From NCBI RefSeq assembly GCF_900205865.1, contig NZ_LT906662.1, positions 868,001 to 932,000 on the forward strand: a stretch of DNA of 64,000 nucleotides, written 5' to 3'. Each line of letters begins with the position of its first letter. The stretch's first letter is position 1. The DNA is from Thermoanaerobacterium sp. RBIITD. GTDB lineage: Bacteria > Bacillota > Thermoanaerobacteria > Thermoanaerobacterales > Thermoanaerobacteraceae. Made by a program: the position numbers and the translations under genes. Positions 27,178 through 37,972 of the stretch are shown in pieces. The notes beneath the pieces were generated by a model. That model saw only the letters and a program-made list of their open reading frames with translations, was not told where the DNA came from and ran no database searches.

Positions 27178-28625
27178 GTTATGATAAATTGATATTTGAA
27201 GTCTCCAAAAAAGGTCATACTGCATATTCTCTTCCACCTTTAGATGTAAAAGAGACTAGTCTAGATGATATGATCCCAAAGGATTTATTGAGAGAAGATG
27301 AACTAGATCTTCCAGAGGTTAGCGAACTTGAGTTAACCAGACATTATGTAAATCTTTCATATAAAAATTACAGTGTTGATAAGGGATTTTATCCACTTGG
27401 TTCCTGTACAATGAAATACAACCCAAAGGTTAATGAAGATATAGCAAATTTAAAAGATTTTACAGACATACATCCATTACAGAATGAAAATACAGTACAG
27501 GGCGCGCTTAAACTTATGTATAATCTTCAGAATATGTTAAAAGAGATAACTGGAATGGACAAAGTTACACTACAGCCAGCTGCCGGTGCACATGGTGAAC
27601 TTACTGGAATGATGATAATAAGGGCGTATTTTGAAAACCGTGGTGATCATAAAAGAAAGAAAATGATAGTACCTGATTCAGCACATGGTACAAATCCTGC
27701 CAGTGCAACAACAGCAGGTTTTGATGTAGTTGAAATAAAGTCTGGTAAGGACGGTTTAATTGACATTGACTCATTAAAAGCTGTTTTAAATGATGAAGTC
27801 GCCGGGCTAATGCTTACAAATCCTAACACATTAGGTCTATTTGAGAAAAACATCTGTGAAATAGCAAACTTAATTCATGATGCTGGTGGACTTTTGTATT
27901 ACGATGGAGCGAACATGAATGCTAATATGGGTATTACAAGACCGGGTGATATGGGATTTGATATAGTGCACCTAAATCTCCACAAAACTTTCTCAACACC
28001 CCATGGCGGTGGTGGTCCAGGAAGCGGTCCCGTCGGTGTCAAAGGCGATTTAGTAGATTTCTTACCTGTTCCTGTCGTTGAAAAAGTTAATGATAAATAT
28101 GTTTTAAATTATGATATACCATACACAATCGGAAAGGTAAGAAGCTATTATGGCAACTTCGGTGTTATGGTACGAGCATATGCGTATATACTTTCAATGG
28201 GTGCAGAAGGTCTTAAAAAAGCCAGTGAAACAGCCGTACTTAATGCCAATTATATAAAAGAAATGCTTAAAGCTTATTATGACCTTCCTTTTGATTGTGT
28301 ATGTAAACATGAATTTGTCTTCAGCGGGATTAAAGATAAGCAAAGCAATATATCGACATTGGATATAGCAAAAAGATTAATAGACTATGGATTTCATCCA
28401 CCGACAATATATTTCCCACTCATAGTAGACAACGCACTTATGATTGAGCCAACAGAAACCGAAAGTATAGAAACGCTAAACGAATTTATAGATGCTATGA
28501 AATCTATCGCAAAAGAAGCTAAGGAAAATCCAGAATCACTCAAAGAAGCGCCACATGAACCCTATATGAGAAGGCTTGATGAAGTAAAAGCAGCAAGAAA
28601 ACCGGTGCTTAAATATTCTAAATAA
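27174..28625 (+). CDS. gcvPB: Glycine dehydrogenase (decarboxylating) subunit 2
   Basis: A 483-residue beta subunit with the PLP-binding lysine in [19 protein letters not shown] near residue 270, preceded by [14 protein letters not shown] and [12 protein letters not shown]. The frame is open further upstream (27108), but the ATG at 27174 overlaps the gcvPA stop and is preceded by GGAGGGAA. Last gene of the operon; the L protein (dihydrolipoamide dehydrogenase) is not encoded here and must come from elsewhere. Confidence 0.95.
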   Translation: MSYDKLIFEVSKKGHTAYSLPPLDVKETSLDDMIPKDLLREDELDLPEVSELELTRHYVNLSYKNYSVDKGFYPLGSCTMKYNPKVNEDIANLKDFTDIHPLQNENTVQGALKLMYNLQNMLKEITGMDKVTLQPAAGAHGELTGMMIIRAYFENRGDHKRKKMIVPDSAHGTNPASATTAGFDVVEIKSGKDGLIDIDSLKAVLNDEVAGLMLTNPNTLGLFEKNICEIANLIHDAGGLLYYDGANMNANMGITRPGDMGFDIVHLNLHKTFSTPHGGGGPGSGPVGVKGDLVDFLPVPVVEKVNDKYVLNYDIPYTIGKVRSYYGNFGVMVRAYAYILSMGAEGLKKASETAVLNANYIKEMLKAYYDLPFDCVCKHEFVFSGIKDKQSNISTLDIAKRLIDYGFHPPTIYFPLIVDNALMIEPTETESIETLNEFIDAMKSIAKEAKENPESLKEAPHEPYMRRLDEVKAARKPVLKYSK

Positions 28626-28644
28626 GCACTCATAAGTTAGCCTA

Positions 28645-28674
28645 AAAACCGGCAAATAATATAATGCCGGTTTT
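28645..28674. terminator. Bidirectional terminator between gcvPB and glgP
   Basis: AAAACCGGCA and TGCCGGTTTT form a 10-bp stem with T-tracts usable on both strands; the glgP stop begins at the next base. Confidence 0.85.
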
Positions 28675-31086
28675 CTATACATTCCAGATTTCATCTGCAT
28701 ATTTTTTTATAGAGTTATCGCTTGAAAACCTGCCAGAACATGCAATATTGATTATCGACATCTCATTCCATCTTTTTCTATCACGGTACAGCTTGTCTAT
28801 GATCTCTTGTGCTTTTACATATGAGTCGAAATCTTTAAGAACAAAAAACTCATCATTGTATTTGAGTAAATGATAATATATTTCCATAAATTCATTTCCA
28901 GATACGTTAAAAAATCCATTTGTCAGCTCATCTACAACCTTTTTAATTCTCTCGTCGCTATTATAAAGGTCCATAGAATTATATCCGCCATTTTTATAGA
29001 AATTTAAAACTTCCTCAGATTTAAGGCCAAATATGACTATATTGTCATCACCTACCGCCTCTTTGATTTCAACATTTGCACCATCAAGTGTACCCAATGT
29101 TATTGCACCATTCATCATGAACTTCATGTTTCCTGTTCCTGATGCTTCCTTTGATGCAGTAGAAATCTGTTCGCTTACTTCTGCAGCCGGCATAATTTTC
29201 TCTGCCAATGACACACCATAGTTTTCTAGAAAAACTACTTTAATCTTATCTTTAATTATCTTATCATTGTTTATCTTGTATGATACAGTATTTATTAGTT
29301 TTATAATCTGCTTTGCAAGATGATAGCCAGGTGCCGCTTTTGCACTAAATATAAATGTTCTTGGATATACATCTATATTAGGGTTTTCTAGTAATCTATT
29401 ATATAGAAACATTATGTGAAAAACATTTAAAAGCTGCCTTTTATAGGCGTGAAGCCTCTTTGCTTGTACATCAAATATGGAGTCAGGATTTATGTCAATT
29501 GAATATCTTTCTTTTATATAATTAATAAGTTTTTGCTTGTTTTTAAATTTTACGTTCTCGATCTCATCTTGGAATCCTAAGTCTTTTGAATATTTTTTAA
29601 GCTCTATTAGTTTCTCAGGTTCCTTTACCCATGATGAACCTATTGCATCATCTATTAGATTTACAAGGTCAGGATTAATCTTTAAAAGCCATCTTCTATG
29701 TGTTATTCCATTCGTGACATTCTTAAATTTATCTGGTGTAATAGCATAAAAATCTGATAAAACTTGATTTTTAAGTATATCTGTGTGAAGCTTTGAAACA
29801 CCGTTGACAGAATGACTGCCGACGACAGATAAAAATGCCATTTTAACAGATCCATCTTTTATTATGGATAATCTATCGGCAAGTGCCGTATCACCGTGAT
29901 ATTTATCCAAAATCTCAATTATAAAGCGCCTGTTTATTTCCTCTATTATAGAATATATCCTGGGTAAGAGTGACCTCACCATATCGACTGGCCATATCTC
30001 CAATGCTTCCTGCATTATGGTATGGTTAGTGTATGAAACTACTTTTGTTGTTATGTTCCATGATTCTTCCCATGACAGGTCCTCTTCATCAATCAATATC
30101 CTCATAAGCTCAGGTATGACAAGTGACGGATGCGTATCATTTATGTGTATCGCAACATATTTATACAAATCCTGTATTGGCCTTTTTTTCTTCTTAAATG
30201 TCCTTATTATGCTTTGTACACCTGCACTTACAAAGAAATATTCTTGTTTTAACCTTAAAAATTTATTGTTGTAGTTTGAATCATCTGGATATAAAACCTG
30301 TGTAATTGCCTCAACCGAATATTTATACTCTATTGCTTTTATATAATCACCTGATGAGAAGGATGATAGGTCAAACTCTCTCTCAATAGGCTCAGCATTC
30401 CAAAGCCTCAATGTATTGACTGTATCACAGCCATAACCGATAATCGGTATATCAAATGGTACAGCAAGAACCGTTTCATATCCTTCGTGGTATACTTTCA
30501 ATTTTCCATTGACCTGTTCCATTCGAAGATACCCACCAAAGCGTACCTTCAAAGCTTGGTCACTTCTCCTGACTTCCCATACATAATCGTCTTTAAGCCA
30601 GTCATCAGGCACTTCAACTTGATATCCATTAACAATCTTCTGATTAAAAAATCCATACTTATACCTTATTCCATTGCCATGCCCTGGAATACTTAAAGAT
30701 GCCATTGAATCAATAAAGCAAGCAGCTAACCTTCCAAGGCCACCATTACCAAGACCTGCATCTTTTTCAGCTTGCAGGAGTTCATCAAGATCTATACCCA
30801 TTTCCAGTAGAGCTTCTTTGCAAACATCCCTTATCCCGAGGTTTATAAGGTTACTCTCTAATAACCTTCCTAGCAAAAATTCTACGGAAAAATAATAGAC
30901 CTGCTTAACATCGTCATATATATAATGTTTATTTGTTTTCATCCAATTTTCAAATGTATATTGTTTTATTACCTCTGATAGTGCATAATACTTGTGGTTT
31001 CTTGTGGCCTCTTTGACATCCTCTGCATAAAGCGATATCAAGCTGTTTTTAAAATCTTTTTTTATCTTCTCTTTATCAAAATTCAT
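28675..31086 (-). CDS. glgP: Glycogen (alpha-glucan) phosphorylase
   Basis: An 803-residue GT35 enzyme that releases glucose-1-phosphate from glycogen. The PLP-binding lysine is Lys655 in the motif EASGTGNMKFMMNGA. Other blocks are YYFSVEFLLGRLLESNL near 67, DAGLGNGGLGRLAACFIDSMA near 108 and THTNHTIMQEALE-like near 355. Length is normal for bacterial phosphorylases. It is the last gene of the glg operon, 21 bases past glgA, so synthesis and degradation enzymes share a transcript. Confidence 0.95.
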   Translation of the reverse strand: MNFDKEKIKKDFKNSLISLYAEDVKEATRNHKYYALSEVIKQYTFENWMKTNKHYIYDDVKQVYYFSVEFLLGRLLESNLINLGIRDVCKEALLEMGIDLDELLQAEKDAGLGNGGLGRLAACFIDSMASLSIPGHGNGIRYKYGFFNQKIVNGYQVEVPDDWLKDDYVWEVRRSDQALKVRFGGYLRMEQVNGKLKVYHEGYETVLAVPFDIPIIGYGCDTVNTLRLWNAEPIEREFDLSSFSSGDYIKAIEYKYSVEAITQVLYPDDSNYNNKFLRLKQEYFFVSAGVQSIIRTFKKKKRPIQDLYKYVAIHINDTHPSLVIPELMRILIDEEDLSWEESWNITTKVVSYTNHTIMQEALEIWPVDMVRSLLPRIYSIIEEINRRFIIEILDKYHGDTALADRLSIIKDGSVKMAFLSVVGSHSVNGVSKLHTDILKNQVLSDFYAITPDKFKNVTNGITHRRWLLKINPDLVNLIDDAIGSSWVKEPEKLIELKKYSKDLGFQDEIENVKFKNKQKLINYIKERYSIDINPDSIFDVQAKRLHAYKRQLLNVFHIMFLYNRLLENPNIDVYPRTFIFSAKAAPGYHLAKQIIKLINTVSYKINNDKIIKDKIKVVFLENYGVSLAEKIMPAAEVSEQISTASKEASGTGNMKFMMNGAITLGTLDGANVEIKEAVGDDNIVIFGLKSEEVLNFYKNGGYNSMDLYNSDERIKKVVDELTNGFFNVSGNEFMEIYYHLLKYNDEFFVLKDFDSYVKAQEIIDKLYRDRKRWNEMSIINIACSGRFSSDNSIKKYADEIWNV

Positions 31087-31107
31087 CGTAGCCTCCTTGT
31101 CCTTTCA

Positions 31108-32535
31108 CTAGACATTATCGTATAAATTTTTATACTCTAAAGCGGAGCTATCCCAACTCGAGTCCTTCTTCATAGCCTGTCTTATAATCTTTGTCCATGT
31201 TCCTTTGTCTCTAAATATATCAAGGGCATATTTTATTACATTAAGCATGTCATGTGCATTGTAATTAGCAAAGGAAAATCCATTTCCTTCTCCTGTATAA
31301 CGATTATAAGGCTTAACGGTATCTTTAAGTCCACCTGTCTCTCTTACTATTGGCAAACTTCCATACCTCTGAGCAATTAATTGGCTTATTCCACAAGGTT
31401 CAAAAAGTGATGGCATCAAAAACATATCTGATGCAGCATATATCTTCCTTGCCATTGAATCGCTAAAATAAATATTAGCGGAAAATCTGGATGGATATAT
31501 TCTAGAATAATATCTGAATATGTCCTCAAAATATTTTTCTCCTGTGCCAAGTACTGCTATTTGCACATCTAATTTTAAAATATCTTCAATTACCGCTGTA
31601 ATTAAATCAATGCCTTTCTGACCCGTAAGTCTCGTCACGATTCCTAATAGAGGTATATCAAAATCTATATTAAGTTTTAATTCTCTTTGTAGCTCAATTT
31701 TATTCTTTAGCTTCTCATTTATGCTATCAATTTCGTAATTGTTGTATATTGCTTTATCCGTCTTTGGATTGTACATCTCATAGTCTATTCCATTCACAAT
31801 ACCTACTAATTTATTTCCAATCCCTTGGAGAAGACCATGAAGTCCTTCTCCATAAAAGGGACTCTTTATTTCATCTGCATAGCTTTTACTAACTGTCGTC
31901 ACTTTATCAGAATAGATTATTCCGCCCTTCATAAAGGATATTCCGTCGTAATATTTCAGTTTTTGCTCATCATAGTATTCATCGCTAAGTGAAAGTAGAT
32001 CACCTATTACCTGCCTACCGAAAATACCCTGATATTTTAAATTGTGTATCGTAAATACTGTCTTTATCTTACTATGTACAGGACTATTTCTATAATGTGC
32101 CTTTAATAACACGGGAACTATACCCGTATGCCAATCATTACAATGGATAATATCGGGAATAAAATCATCTAAATAGTAGATTGATTCAGGTATAGCACGG
32201 CTAAAAAATGCGAAACGCTCACCATCATCATAATATCCGTAGTATCCATGTCTTTTAAAATAATATTCATTATCTATAAGATAAAATGGAATACCATCAT
32301 ACTCAATATATTCTATACCGCAATATTGATTTCTCCAGCCGACTGGTACATTAAAATTTTTAAGGTGCTTCATCTTGTTTTTATAATTATTCGGTATCTC
32401 TCCGTATTTAGGCATCATAACACGAACATCTACACCTATTTTCCTCAAGGCCTTCGGAAGTGAATAGGATACATCCGAAAGTCCCCCAACTCTTGCAAAA
32501 GGATATGCTTCAGACGTGACAAACAAAACCTTCAT
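31108..32535 (-). CDS. glgA: Glycogen synthase (ADP-glucose dependent)
   Basis: A 475-residue GT5 enzyme that extends alpha-1,4-glucan from ADP-glucose. The N-terminal KVGG motif appears as RVGGLSDVSYSLPKAL, in which the usual Lys is Arg; DWHTGIVPVLLKAHY and the C-terminal EPCGISQLIAQRYGSLPIVRETGGLKDTV are characteristic. The ATG lies two bases past the glgD stop, with its GGGGGAGC site inside glgD, so translation is probably coupled. The Arg for Lys in the first motif is worth noting but occurs in functional homologues. Confidence 0.94.
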   Translation of the reverse strand: MKVLFVTSEAYPFARVGGLSDVSYSLPKALRKIGVDVRVMMPKYGEIPNNYKNKMKHLKNFNVPVGWRNQYCGIEYIEYDGIPFYLIDNEYYFKRHGYYGYYDDGERFAFFSRAIPESIYYLDDFIPDIIHCNDWHTGIVPVLLKAHYRNSPVHSKIKTVFTIHNLKYQGIFGRQVIGDLLSLSDEYYDEQKLKYYDGISFMKGGIIYSDKVTTVSKSYADEIKSPFYGEGLHGLLQGIGNKLVGIVNGIDYEMYNPKTDKAIYNNYEIDSINEKLKNKIELQRELKLNIDFDIPLLGIVTRLTGQKGIDLITAVIEDILKLDVQIAVLGTGEKYFEDIFRYYSRIYPSRFSANIYFSDSMARKIYAASDMFLMPSLFEPCGISQLIAQRYGSLPIVRETGGLKDTVKPYNRYTGEGNGFSFANYNAHDMLNVIKYALDIFRDKGTWTKIIRQAMKKDSSWDSSALEYKNLYDNV

Positions 32536-32537
32536 GT

Positions 32538-33677
32538 TTATGCTCCCCCTACTTTTTTGAGTAAATTTTTTACAATTTCGCCTTTTTCTATAACAATCGG
32601 AAACTTCTTGTCACCTATGAGGTTCCTTCCTTCCTCAATAATGACGTTTTTATCAAGAATGACGTTTTTTAGTACAACATCTCTTTCGATTATACAATTC
32701 CCAAATATTATAGAATCTTCAACAACCGCATTTTCATCTATCTTAACAGCTCTTGATATAATGCTGTTTTTTACAATTCCTTTAATTACACATCCATTAG
32801 ATATAATAGAATTTTTGACATCAGATCCATTACAATATTTCGCAGGCGGTGAATCATTTGTTTTTGTATATACGCTTCCATTCTTAAAAAACAAATCTCT
32901 CATAACATCAGTATCGAGAACTTCCATAGACGTTTTATAATACGATTTAATAGAATTAATACAACTTAAATATCCCTTATATTCATAACCACCTATATTT
33001 AAATTTTCTGCATTGCTGTATATATAATCCTTTAATGAATCATAACCACTTTTCTCAATACTTTTATAAATACAATCGATTAAAATATCCTTTTTCATTA
33101 TAAATATCTCCATAGAGATATCTACATTGCGGTTCAATCCAATGATTTTTCCAACACTTAAAATCCTTTTTTTATCATCCATATTTATAACATCGCAATT
33201 TAAAAATGTATCATCGTCACCCTTTACGCTCTTATACACAATCGTTATATCATTACCGGATTTTTCATGATACTGTGCCACTTTTTCAAGGTCAATTTTG
33301 CAAATCATCCTTGAAGTTGCTAATATAACATTCTCACCCTTGCTTCTGTAGAAAAACTCCATATTATTTTTAAATAATTTAACATCACTTATTGGTGGAT
33401 TATTCAATGAATAATTGAATATGAATAATCCTCCTACCTTTCTATTTAGATCCCACGGTTTTCCTGTCCCAAGATGGTCAATAAGTGACCTAGAATGATA
33501 TTGCCCAAATATTCCCACAGCCTTTATACCTGCATTCACCATGTTTGATAAAACGAAATCTATTATGCGGTATCTGCCAAATATCGGTATGGATGCTAAT
33601 GGTCTATTTAAAGTAAGACTTTTAATCCCGCTTTCATCTTCGTTTAAGCTTAATATTCCTATATAATTGTTTAACAT
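32538..33677 (-). CDS. glgD: Glucose-1-phosphate adenylyltransferase subunit GlgD
   Basis: A 379-residue paralogue of GlgC. It keeps the nucleotidyltransferase fold (YRIIDFVLSNMVNAGIKAVGIFGQYHSRSLIDHLGTGKPWDL) and the C-terminal left-handed helix of hexapeptide repeats (VVEDSIIFGNCIIERDVVLKN). The N-terminal GGxGSRL nucleotide loop of GlgC is replaced by LNEDESGIKSLTLNRPLASI. GlgD is therefore best seen as the regulatory partner of a heteromeric ADP-glucose pyrophosphorylase, as in other Firmicutes. It sits between glgC and glgA. Confidence 0.93.
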   Translation of the reverse strand: MLNNYIGILSLNEDESGIKSLTLNRPLASIPIFGRYRIIDFVLSNMVNAGIKAVGIFGQYHSRSLIDHLGTGKPWDLNRKVGGLFIFNYSLNNPPISDVKLFKNNMEFFYRSKGENVILATSRMICKIDLEKVAQYHEKSGNDITIVYKSVKGDDDTFLNCDVINMDDKKRILSVGKIIGLNRNVDISMEIFIMKKDILIDCIYKSIEKSGYDSLKDYIYSNAENLNIGGYEYKGYLSCINSIKSYYKTSMEVLDTDVMRDLFFKNGSVYTKTNDSPPAKYCNGSDVKNSIISNGCVIKGIVKNSIISRAVKIDENAVVEDSIIFGNCIIERDVVLKNVILDKNVIIEEGRNLIGDKKFPIVIEKGEIVKNLLKKVGGA

Positions 33678-33695
33678 GGTAATACCCCTCTCTAA

Positions 33696-34859
33696 CTATT
33701 CATTTACATATTCACCATCCACGGTTTTTTTCTCTGAAACAACCGTTATATTTCTATTACTGCCGACTTTTGAGCCTCCTTTTATCTTTGCTTTAGAACA
33801 GACAATGCTATTTACAACATAAGCATTATCTTCAATTATTGCATCTGACATTATTACAGAATTTTCTATAACCGAATTTTTACCTACGTTAACACCATAT
33901 GATAATACAGAATTCTCGACATTTCCGAGTACAATACATCCCTCAACAATGAGTGAATTTTTCACATTTGCATCGCTTCCAATATATTGTGGTGGATATG
34001 CCAATGAAGAACTGTAGATTTTCCAATCATCATCAAAAAGATTAAGTTCATTGCTGTTGATTTTAGTGTGCACGTCCTCCCTTAAAAGGTCCATGCTAGA
34101 TTCCCAATAACTATCTATTGTACCAACATCTTTCCAGTATCCTTTAAATAAATATGCATACATTTTAAAGCCGTTATTAAGCATAGTTGGAATTATGTTT
34201 TTGCCAAAATCATGTGCAGAATTTTCATCTTTAGCATCTTCTATCAAAGCTTTCTTCAATTTGCTCCATTTAAAAATATATATGCCCATAGAAGCCAATG
34301 TACTTTTAGGCTTAGTTGGCTTTTCTTCAAATTCATATATTCTAAAGTCATCTTCCGTATTCATTATCCCAAATCTGTTTGCTTCCTCTATTGGAACTTG
34401 TGTTACTGCTATCGTTACATCAGCACCTTTCTCTTTGTGATAATTTAGCATCTTGAGATAATCCATCTTATATATGTGGTCACCTGATAGTACAAGAAGG
34501 TATTCTGGTTGGTATCTATCAACAAAATGTGCATTCTGCAAAACAGCATCGGCCGTTCCTTTATACCAACTGCCACCGGTATCTGACATATACGGTGGTA
34601 GTATTGTTACACCACCATTTACTCTGTCAAGGTCCCAAGGTATGCCTAATCCTATATGGGAATTTAAGATAAGTGGCTGATACTGTGTCAATACACCGAC
34701 AACATCGATCGCAGAATTAGCACAATTGCTTAATGTAAAATCTATGATCCTATATTTACCACCGAATTCTACAGCAGGTTTCGCATTATTTTTTGTTAAC
34801 GATTTAAGCCTACTCCCCTGTCCTCCTGCTAGTATCAGCGCTATTATCTCCTTTTTCAT
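33696..34859 (-). CDS. glgC: Glucose-1-phosphate adenylyltransferase (catalytic)
   Basis: A 387-residue enzyme that makes ADP-glucose from ATP and glucose-1-phosphate, the committed step of glycogen synthesis. Motifs: [34 protein letters not shown] at the N-terminus, [23 protein letters not shown] and the FEEKP loop, then a hexapeptide-repeat beta-helix. The ATG at 34859 follows GAGGTG; the longer frame starts at a GTG within that site. The first 50 bases overlap the end of glgB in another frame. Confidence 0.95.
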   Translation of the reverse strand: MKKEIIALILAGGQGSRLKSLTKNNAKPAVEFGGKYRIIDFTLSNCANSAIDVVGVLTQYQPLILNSHIGLGIPWDLDRVNGGVTILPPYMSDTGGSWYKGTADAVLQNAHFVDRYQPEYLLVLSGDHIYKMDYLKMLNYHKEKGADVTIAVTQVPIEEANRFGIMNTEDDFRIYEFEEKPTKPKSTLASMGIYIFKWSKLKKALIEDAKDENSAHDFGKNIIPTMLNNGFKMYAYLFKGYWKDVGTIDSYWESSMDLLREDVHTKINSNELNLFDDDWKIYSSSLAYPPQYIGSDANVKNSLIVEGCIVLGNVENSVLSYGVNVGKNSVIENSVIMSDAIIEDNAYVVNSIVCSKAKIKGGSKVGSNRNITVVSEKKTVDGEYVNE

Positions 34860-36762
34860 CAATTTCACCTCTTTTATTATTTAATGGTTTTAATATAAGT
34901 GTTGAAAGAGCTGGGATTTTTATAACGATACTATAGGGCTTGCCATGCATAGGTTTATTATATGACTTTATAGTGCCGCTATTTAAAACTCCTTTGCCGC
35001 CATACTCGCTATTATCGCTATTTAGTATTTCAATATAATCTGTGTTTTCTGGTACTCCAATTCGATATATATCATAGTGTACTTTACTGAAATTGCATAT
35101 TGTAATAAGGAAATCTTGCTTTTCTTTTGCATAACGTATAAAAGATATGATACTTTGATTGTTGTTATTTGCATCAATCCATAAGAAACCTTCATCTTTA
35201 TGATCTTGTTGCCATAATGCTTCATTCTGTAGATATAAATGGTTTAAATCTTTAACATACTTTTGCATATTCTTGTGCATAGGATAATCTAATAGAAACC
35301 AGTCAAGCTGTTTTTGAAAATCCCATTCGATGAATTGCCCAAATTCACCTCCCATAAAGAGTAGTTTCTTCCCTGGATGGCATATCATATATCCATATAA
35401 AAGCCTGAGATTGGCGAATTTTTCATCATACTCCCCAGGCATTTTATCAAGCAGCGATTTTTTCCCATGGACGACTTCATCGTGAGAAAATGGTAAAATA
35501 AAGTTTTCTGAATATGCATACATCATTGAAAAAGTTATAAGATTATGATTCCATTTTCTATCATCTGGATATAATTGCATGTATTTTAAGGTATCGTTCA
35601 TCCAACCCATATCCCATTTATAGTTGAAACCAAGTCCTCCAAGATATGCAGGATATGTAACAAGTGGATACGCACTGGATTCCTCTGCTATCATTAGGGG
35701 GTTTGGGATTTTTTCAAATACAACTTTATTAAACTTTTGTATAAATTCTACTATACTTTTATTATTATTATCGGGACTTCCAGCTCTATTTTTGAGGTAG
35801 AGTATATTTGATACAGCATCTGTCCTGAGGCCATCAATATGATATTCTTTAAGCCAAAATAGAGCACTTGATATGAGAAAACTTTGTACACCGGGTTTTT
35901 CTATATCAAAATTTGCCGTTCCCCAATCGCCATTTTCTCTTAATGAAATATCATTGTACTCATATAGATATGTCCCATCGAAACAGTAAAGTCCATGTTC
36001 ATCCTTGCAAAAATGTCCTGGTGCCCAATCCATAATAACGCCTATGTCATTTTGATGTAGCAAATCAACCATATACATAAAATCTTCCGGTTCACCAAAA
36101 CGACTTGTTACTGAGAAATATCCTGTCGCTTGATATCCCCATGACATATCAAGCGGATGTTCTAATAGTGGTAAAAATTCAACATATGTATATCCCATAT
36201 CTTTTATGTACGGTACAAGCATATTTGCTATGTCTCTGTAATTATATAGTGTTCCGTCATCTTTACGCTTCCATGAGCCAAGATGCAGTTCATATATGTT
36301 TATAGGACTTTCATAAAGGTTAACAGTCTTTCTTTTTAGCATCCAGTCATCATCATGCCATACATATTGTGGTAAATTTTTAACAATTGATGCAGTATGT
36401 GGTCTCACTTCAGAAAAATATGCGTACGGGTCTGCTTTTAGTATTACTCTCCCGTCCTTTGTATGTATTTCATATTTGTAGAGGTCTCCTTCTTTTAAAC
36501 CTTCAATGAATTTCCACCACATACCAGCATCTTTTACTGGTAACATCATATGGTCTTTTGCGTTCCAGCCATTGAAATCACCAGCAACACCAACTTTTTC
36601 AGCATTCGGTGCCCACACGCAGAACACTACACCATCTTTCCCTCTGTAATTTAAAAATCTGCTTCCAAGCATCTTGTATGACTCATAGTTTTCTCCCCTT
36701 AGAAATTTCTTTATGTCAGATGCATAAATAGTTGAAGTTACAGTATTGCTTTTGTTTTTCAT
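34810..36762 (-). CDS. glgB: 1,4-alpha-glucan branching enzyme
   Basis: A 650-residue GH13 enzyme that introduces alpha-1,6 branches. An N-terminal CBM48 domain ([21 protein letters not shown]) is followed by the catalytic barrel with [15 protein letters not shown], the nucleophile Asp in [12 protein letters not shown] near residue 315, the acid Glu in [10 protein letters not shown] near 360 and [13 protein letters not shown] near 425. It is the first gene of the glycogen operon. Its C-terminal tail extends about 50 bases into glgC; the tail is hydrophilic and not needed for the fold. Confidence 0.94.
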   Translation of the reverse strand: MKNKSNTVTSTIYASDIKKFLRGENYESYKMLGSRFLNYRGKDGVVFCVWAPNAEKVGVAGDFNGWNAKDHMMLPVKDAGMWWKFIEGLKEGDLYKYEIHTKDGRVILKADPYAYFSEVRPHTASIVKNLPQYVWHDDDWMLKRKTVNLYESPINIYELHLGSWKRKDDGTLYNYRDIANMLVPYIKDMGYTYVEFLPLLEHPLDMSWGYQATGYFSVTSRFGEPEDFMYMVDLLHQNDIGVIMDWAPGHFCKDEHGLYCFDGTYLYEYNDISLRENGDWGTANFDIEKPGVQSFLISSALFWLKEYHIDGLRTDAVSNILYLKNRAGSPDNNNKSIVEFIQKFNKVVFEKIPNPLMIAEESSAYPLVTYPAYLGGLGFNYKWDMGWMNDTLKYMQLYPDDRKWNHNLITFSMMYAYSENFILPFSHDEVVHGKKSLLDKMPGEYDEKFANLRLLYGYMICHPGKKLLFMGGEFGQFIEWDFQKQLDWFLLDYPMHKNMQKYVKDLNHLYLQNEALWQQDHKDEGFLWIDANNNNQSIISFIRYAKEKQDFLITICNFSKVHYDIYRIGVPENTDYIEILNSDNSEYGGKGVLNSGTIKSYNKPMHGKPYSIVIKIPALSTLILKPLNNKRGEIDEKGDNSADTSRRTGE

Positions 36763-37145
36763 ATTCTCACCCCTTCAAATTGTCCTAAGTTATTGAATAT
36801 ACCTTTTAATTATAAGATATCATTTAAAATTTTATATTGTGTTATTAATACGTCAAATTTTTGTTAATTAATCATATGTCGGAATTTTCTGTGTTAGATT
36901 TATATGTATTTTAGAAATCAATTATTACAATTAATGGTATATTTAATAGCGTAAATTAAGTTTGATAAAAAGCAACAATTTTTATAATCTAACAAAATTT
37001 GAATTTATAAATTGTACAAATTTCATTCTTAAATATAGTATATCATTATTTAAAATTTAGTCAATACCAAATAATATGAGTTATCGTTTTTATTTTCATT
37101 CCAGTAAAAAATTTTTTTGCTTAAATTTTAGAAATTGTTTGCACA
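36763..37145. other. AT-rich upstream region of the glycogen operon
   Basis: No gene or recognisable RNA was seen. The minus strand has a TTGACG at about 36848-36853 and a TATAAT-like box at about 36818-36823, which do not have ideal spacing to each other, so the glg promoter is not defined. The stretch is extremely A/T-rich, as is common ahead of strongly expressed operons. Confidence 0.3.
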
Positions 37146-37174
37146 AAAAATAAAAAAGGCCTTTTAAGGTCTTT
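37146..37174 (-). terminator. Terminator downstream of the sugar ABC relic
   Basis: AAAGGCCTT pairs with AAGGTCTTT; on the minus strand the stem is followed by TTTTTTATTTTTT. It marks the former end of the degraded transporter operon. Confidence 0.65.
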
Positions 37175-37232
37175 AAAATAAAATTTTTTAATTAAAAAAA
37201 TTTCAGTACATACTATATCTATAGCTATTCAA

Positions 37233-37571
37233 CTATCCTCTTTTCTTTGTTGATATATCAACCCATACAGCTAATACAAGAACAAGTCCTTTTACAATCG
37301 TTAATATAGAATAATCTATATTCATAAGACTCATTCCATTATCTATGCTTGCCATAATTAATGCACCAAGTATCCCACCAGGGACAGTACCTTCACAGCC
37401 AAGTGTACTTGCGCCACCAATTATAGCGGATGCTATCGCATCAAGTTCAAACAAATTCCCAGCACTTTTTGTAGCTGCATTAAGCCTTGATATTATAAAA
37501 ATACCTACTATATGTCAATATTATCCATATTCCAAGCAATGCAAATATCATTGTATATCTCATTTTTGCAC
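37233..37571 (-). pseudogene. Relic of a sugar ABC transporter permease (XylH/RbsC type)
   Basis: The C-terminal 85 or so codons are open and read VGIFIISRLNAATKSAGNLF ELDAIASAIIGGASTLG, then the final membrane helix to a stop at 37233, matching the conserved end of XylH/RbsC-type permeases. In another frame further upstream, GYSAKMRYTMIFALLGIWII matches an earlier membrane segment. Most of the gene between is deleted. The nearest intact frame would be only 73 codons and could not form a permease. Confidence 0.75.
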
Positions 37572-37735
37572 TATACCCCTTGTAGGATCAAGAAAAAGTG
37601 TTTTCGGGTTCGACATTAGCCATTTTCCAAGAACAACCTTTTGTTAGTTACCTACGCTTAAGTTTCCAATTCTCTGTCTTAATGATGGCGTTTTTATACG
37701 TAATTCCCTAACATACTTTTCATCATACTATGTTT
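37572..37735 (-). pseudogene. Relic of a sugar ABC transporter ATPase (XylG/RbsA type)
   Basis: The minus strand encodes KYVRELRIKTPSLRQRIGNL SVGN, then a TAA stop, then QKVVLGKWLMSNPKTLFLDP TRGI. This matches the second nucleotide-binding domain of sugar ATPases around the signature LSGGNQQKV and Walker B ILDEPTRGID. The stop replaces the first Gln of the signature, and the catalytic Glu codon of Walker B is deleted (Asp-Pro instead of Asp-Glu-Pro). It runs directly into the permease relic. Confidence 0.8.
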
Positions 37736-37912
37736 TAGCATTGTTATTTATTATACTTAATAAATTTAATAAATAATTTTATCGTTTTCAATAATATAAT
37801 AAAACCCCTTTCTTTACAATATCCTTATGTAATAATAGCTTACAAAAAAATATTTTACAAAAAAATATTAAACATTTTTCGTATTAAGATATATATTAAT
37901 TCTACGTAAATC

Positions 37913-37949
37913 AAAAAAATCCTCTTATTAATTTTAAGAGGATTTTTTT
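37913..37949 (-). terminator. Terminator after trpP
   Basis: AAAAAAATCCTCTTA pairs with TAAGAGGATTTTTTT; a perfect stem with a long T-tract on the minus strand, 24 bases past the trpP stop. Confidence 0.88.
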
Positions 37950-37972
37950 ATTAAATCTTAATACAAGATTTT

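Noticed and set aside
37233-37454. A 73-residue small membrane protein gene
   Set aside because: It is the conserved C-terminus of a sugar ABC permease continuing upstream without a start codon, so it is a relic and not a gene.
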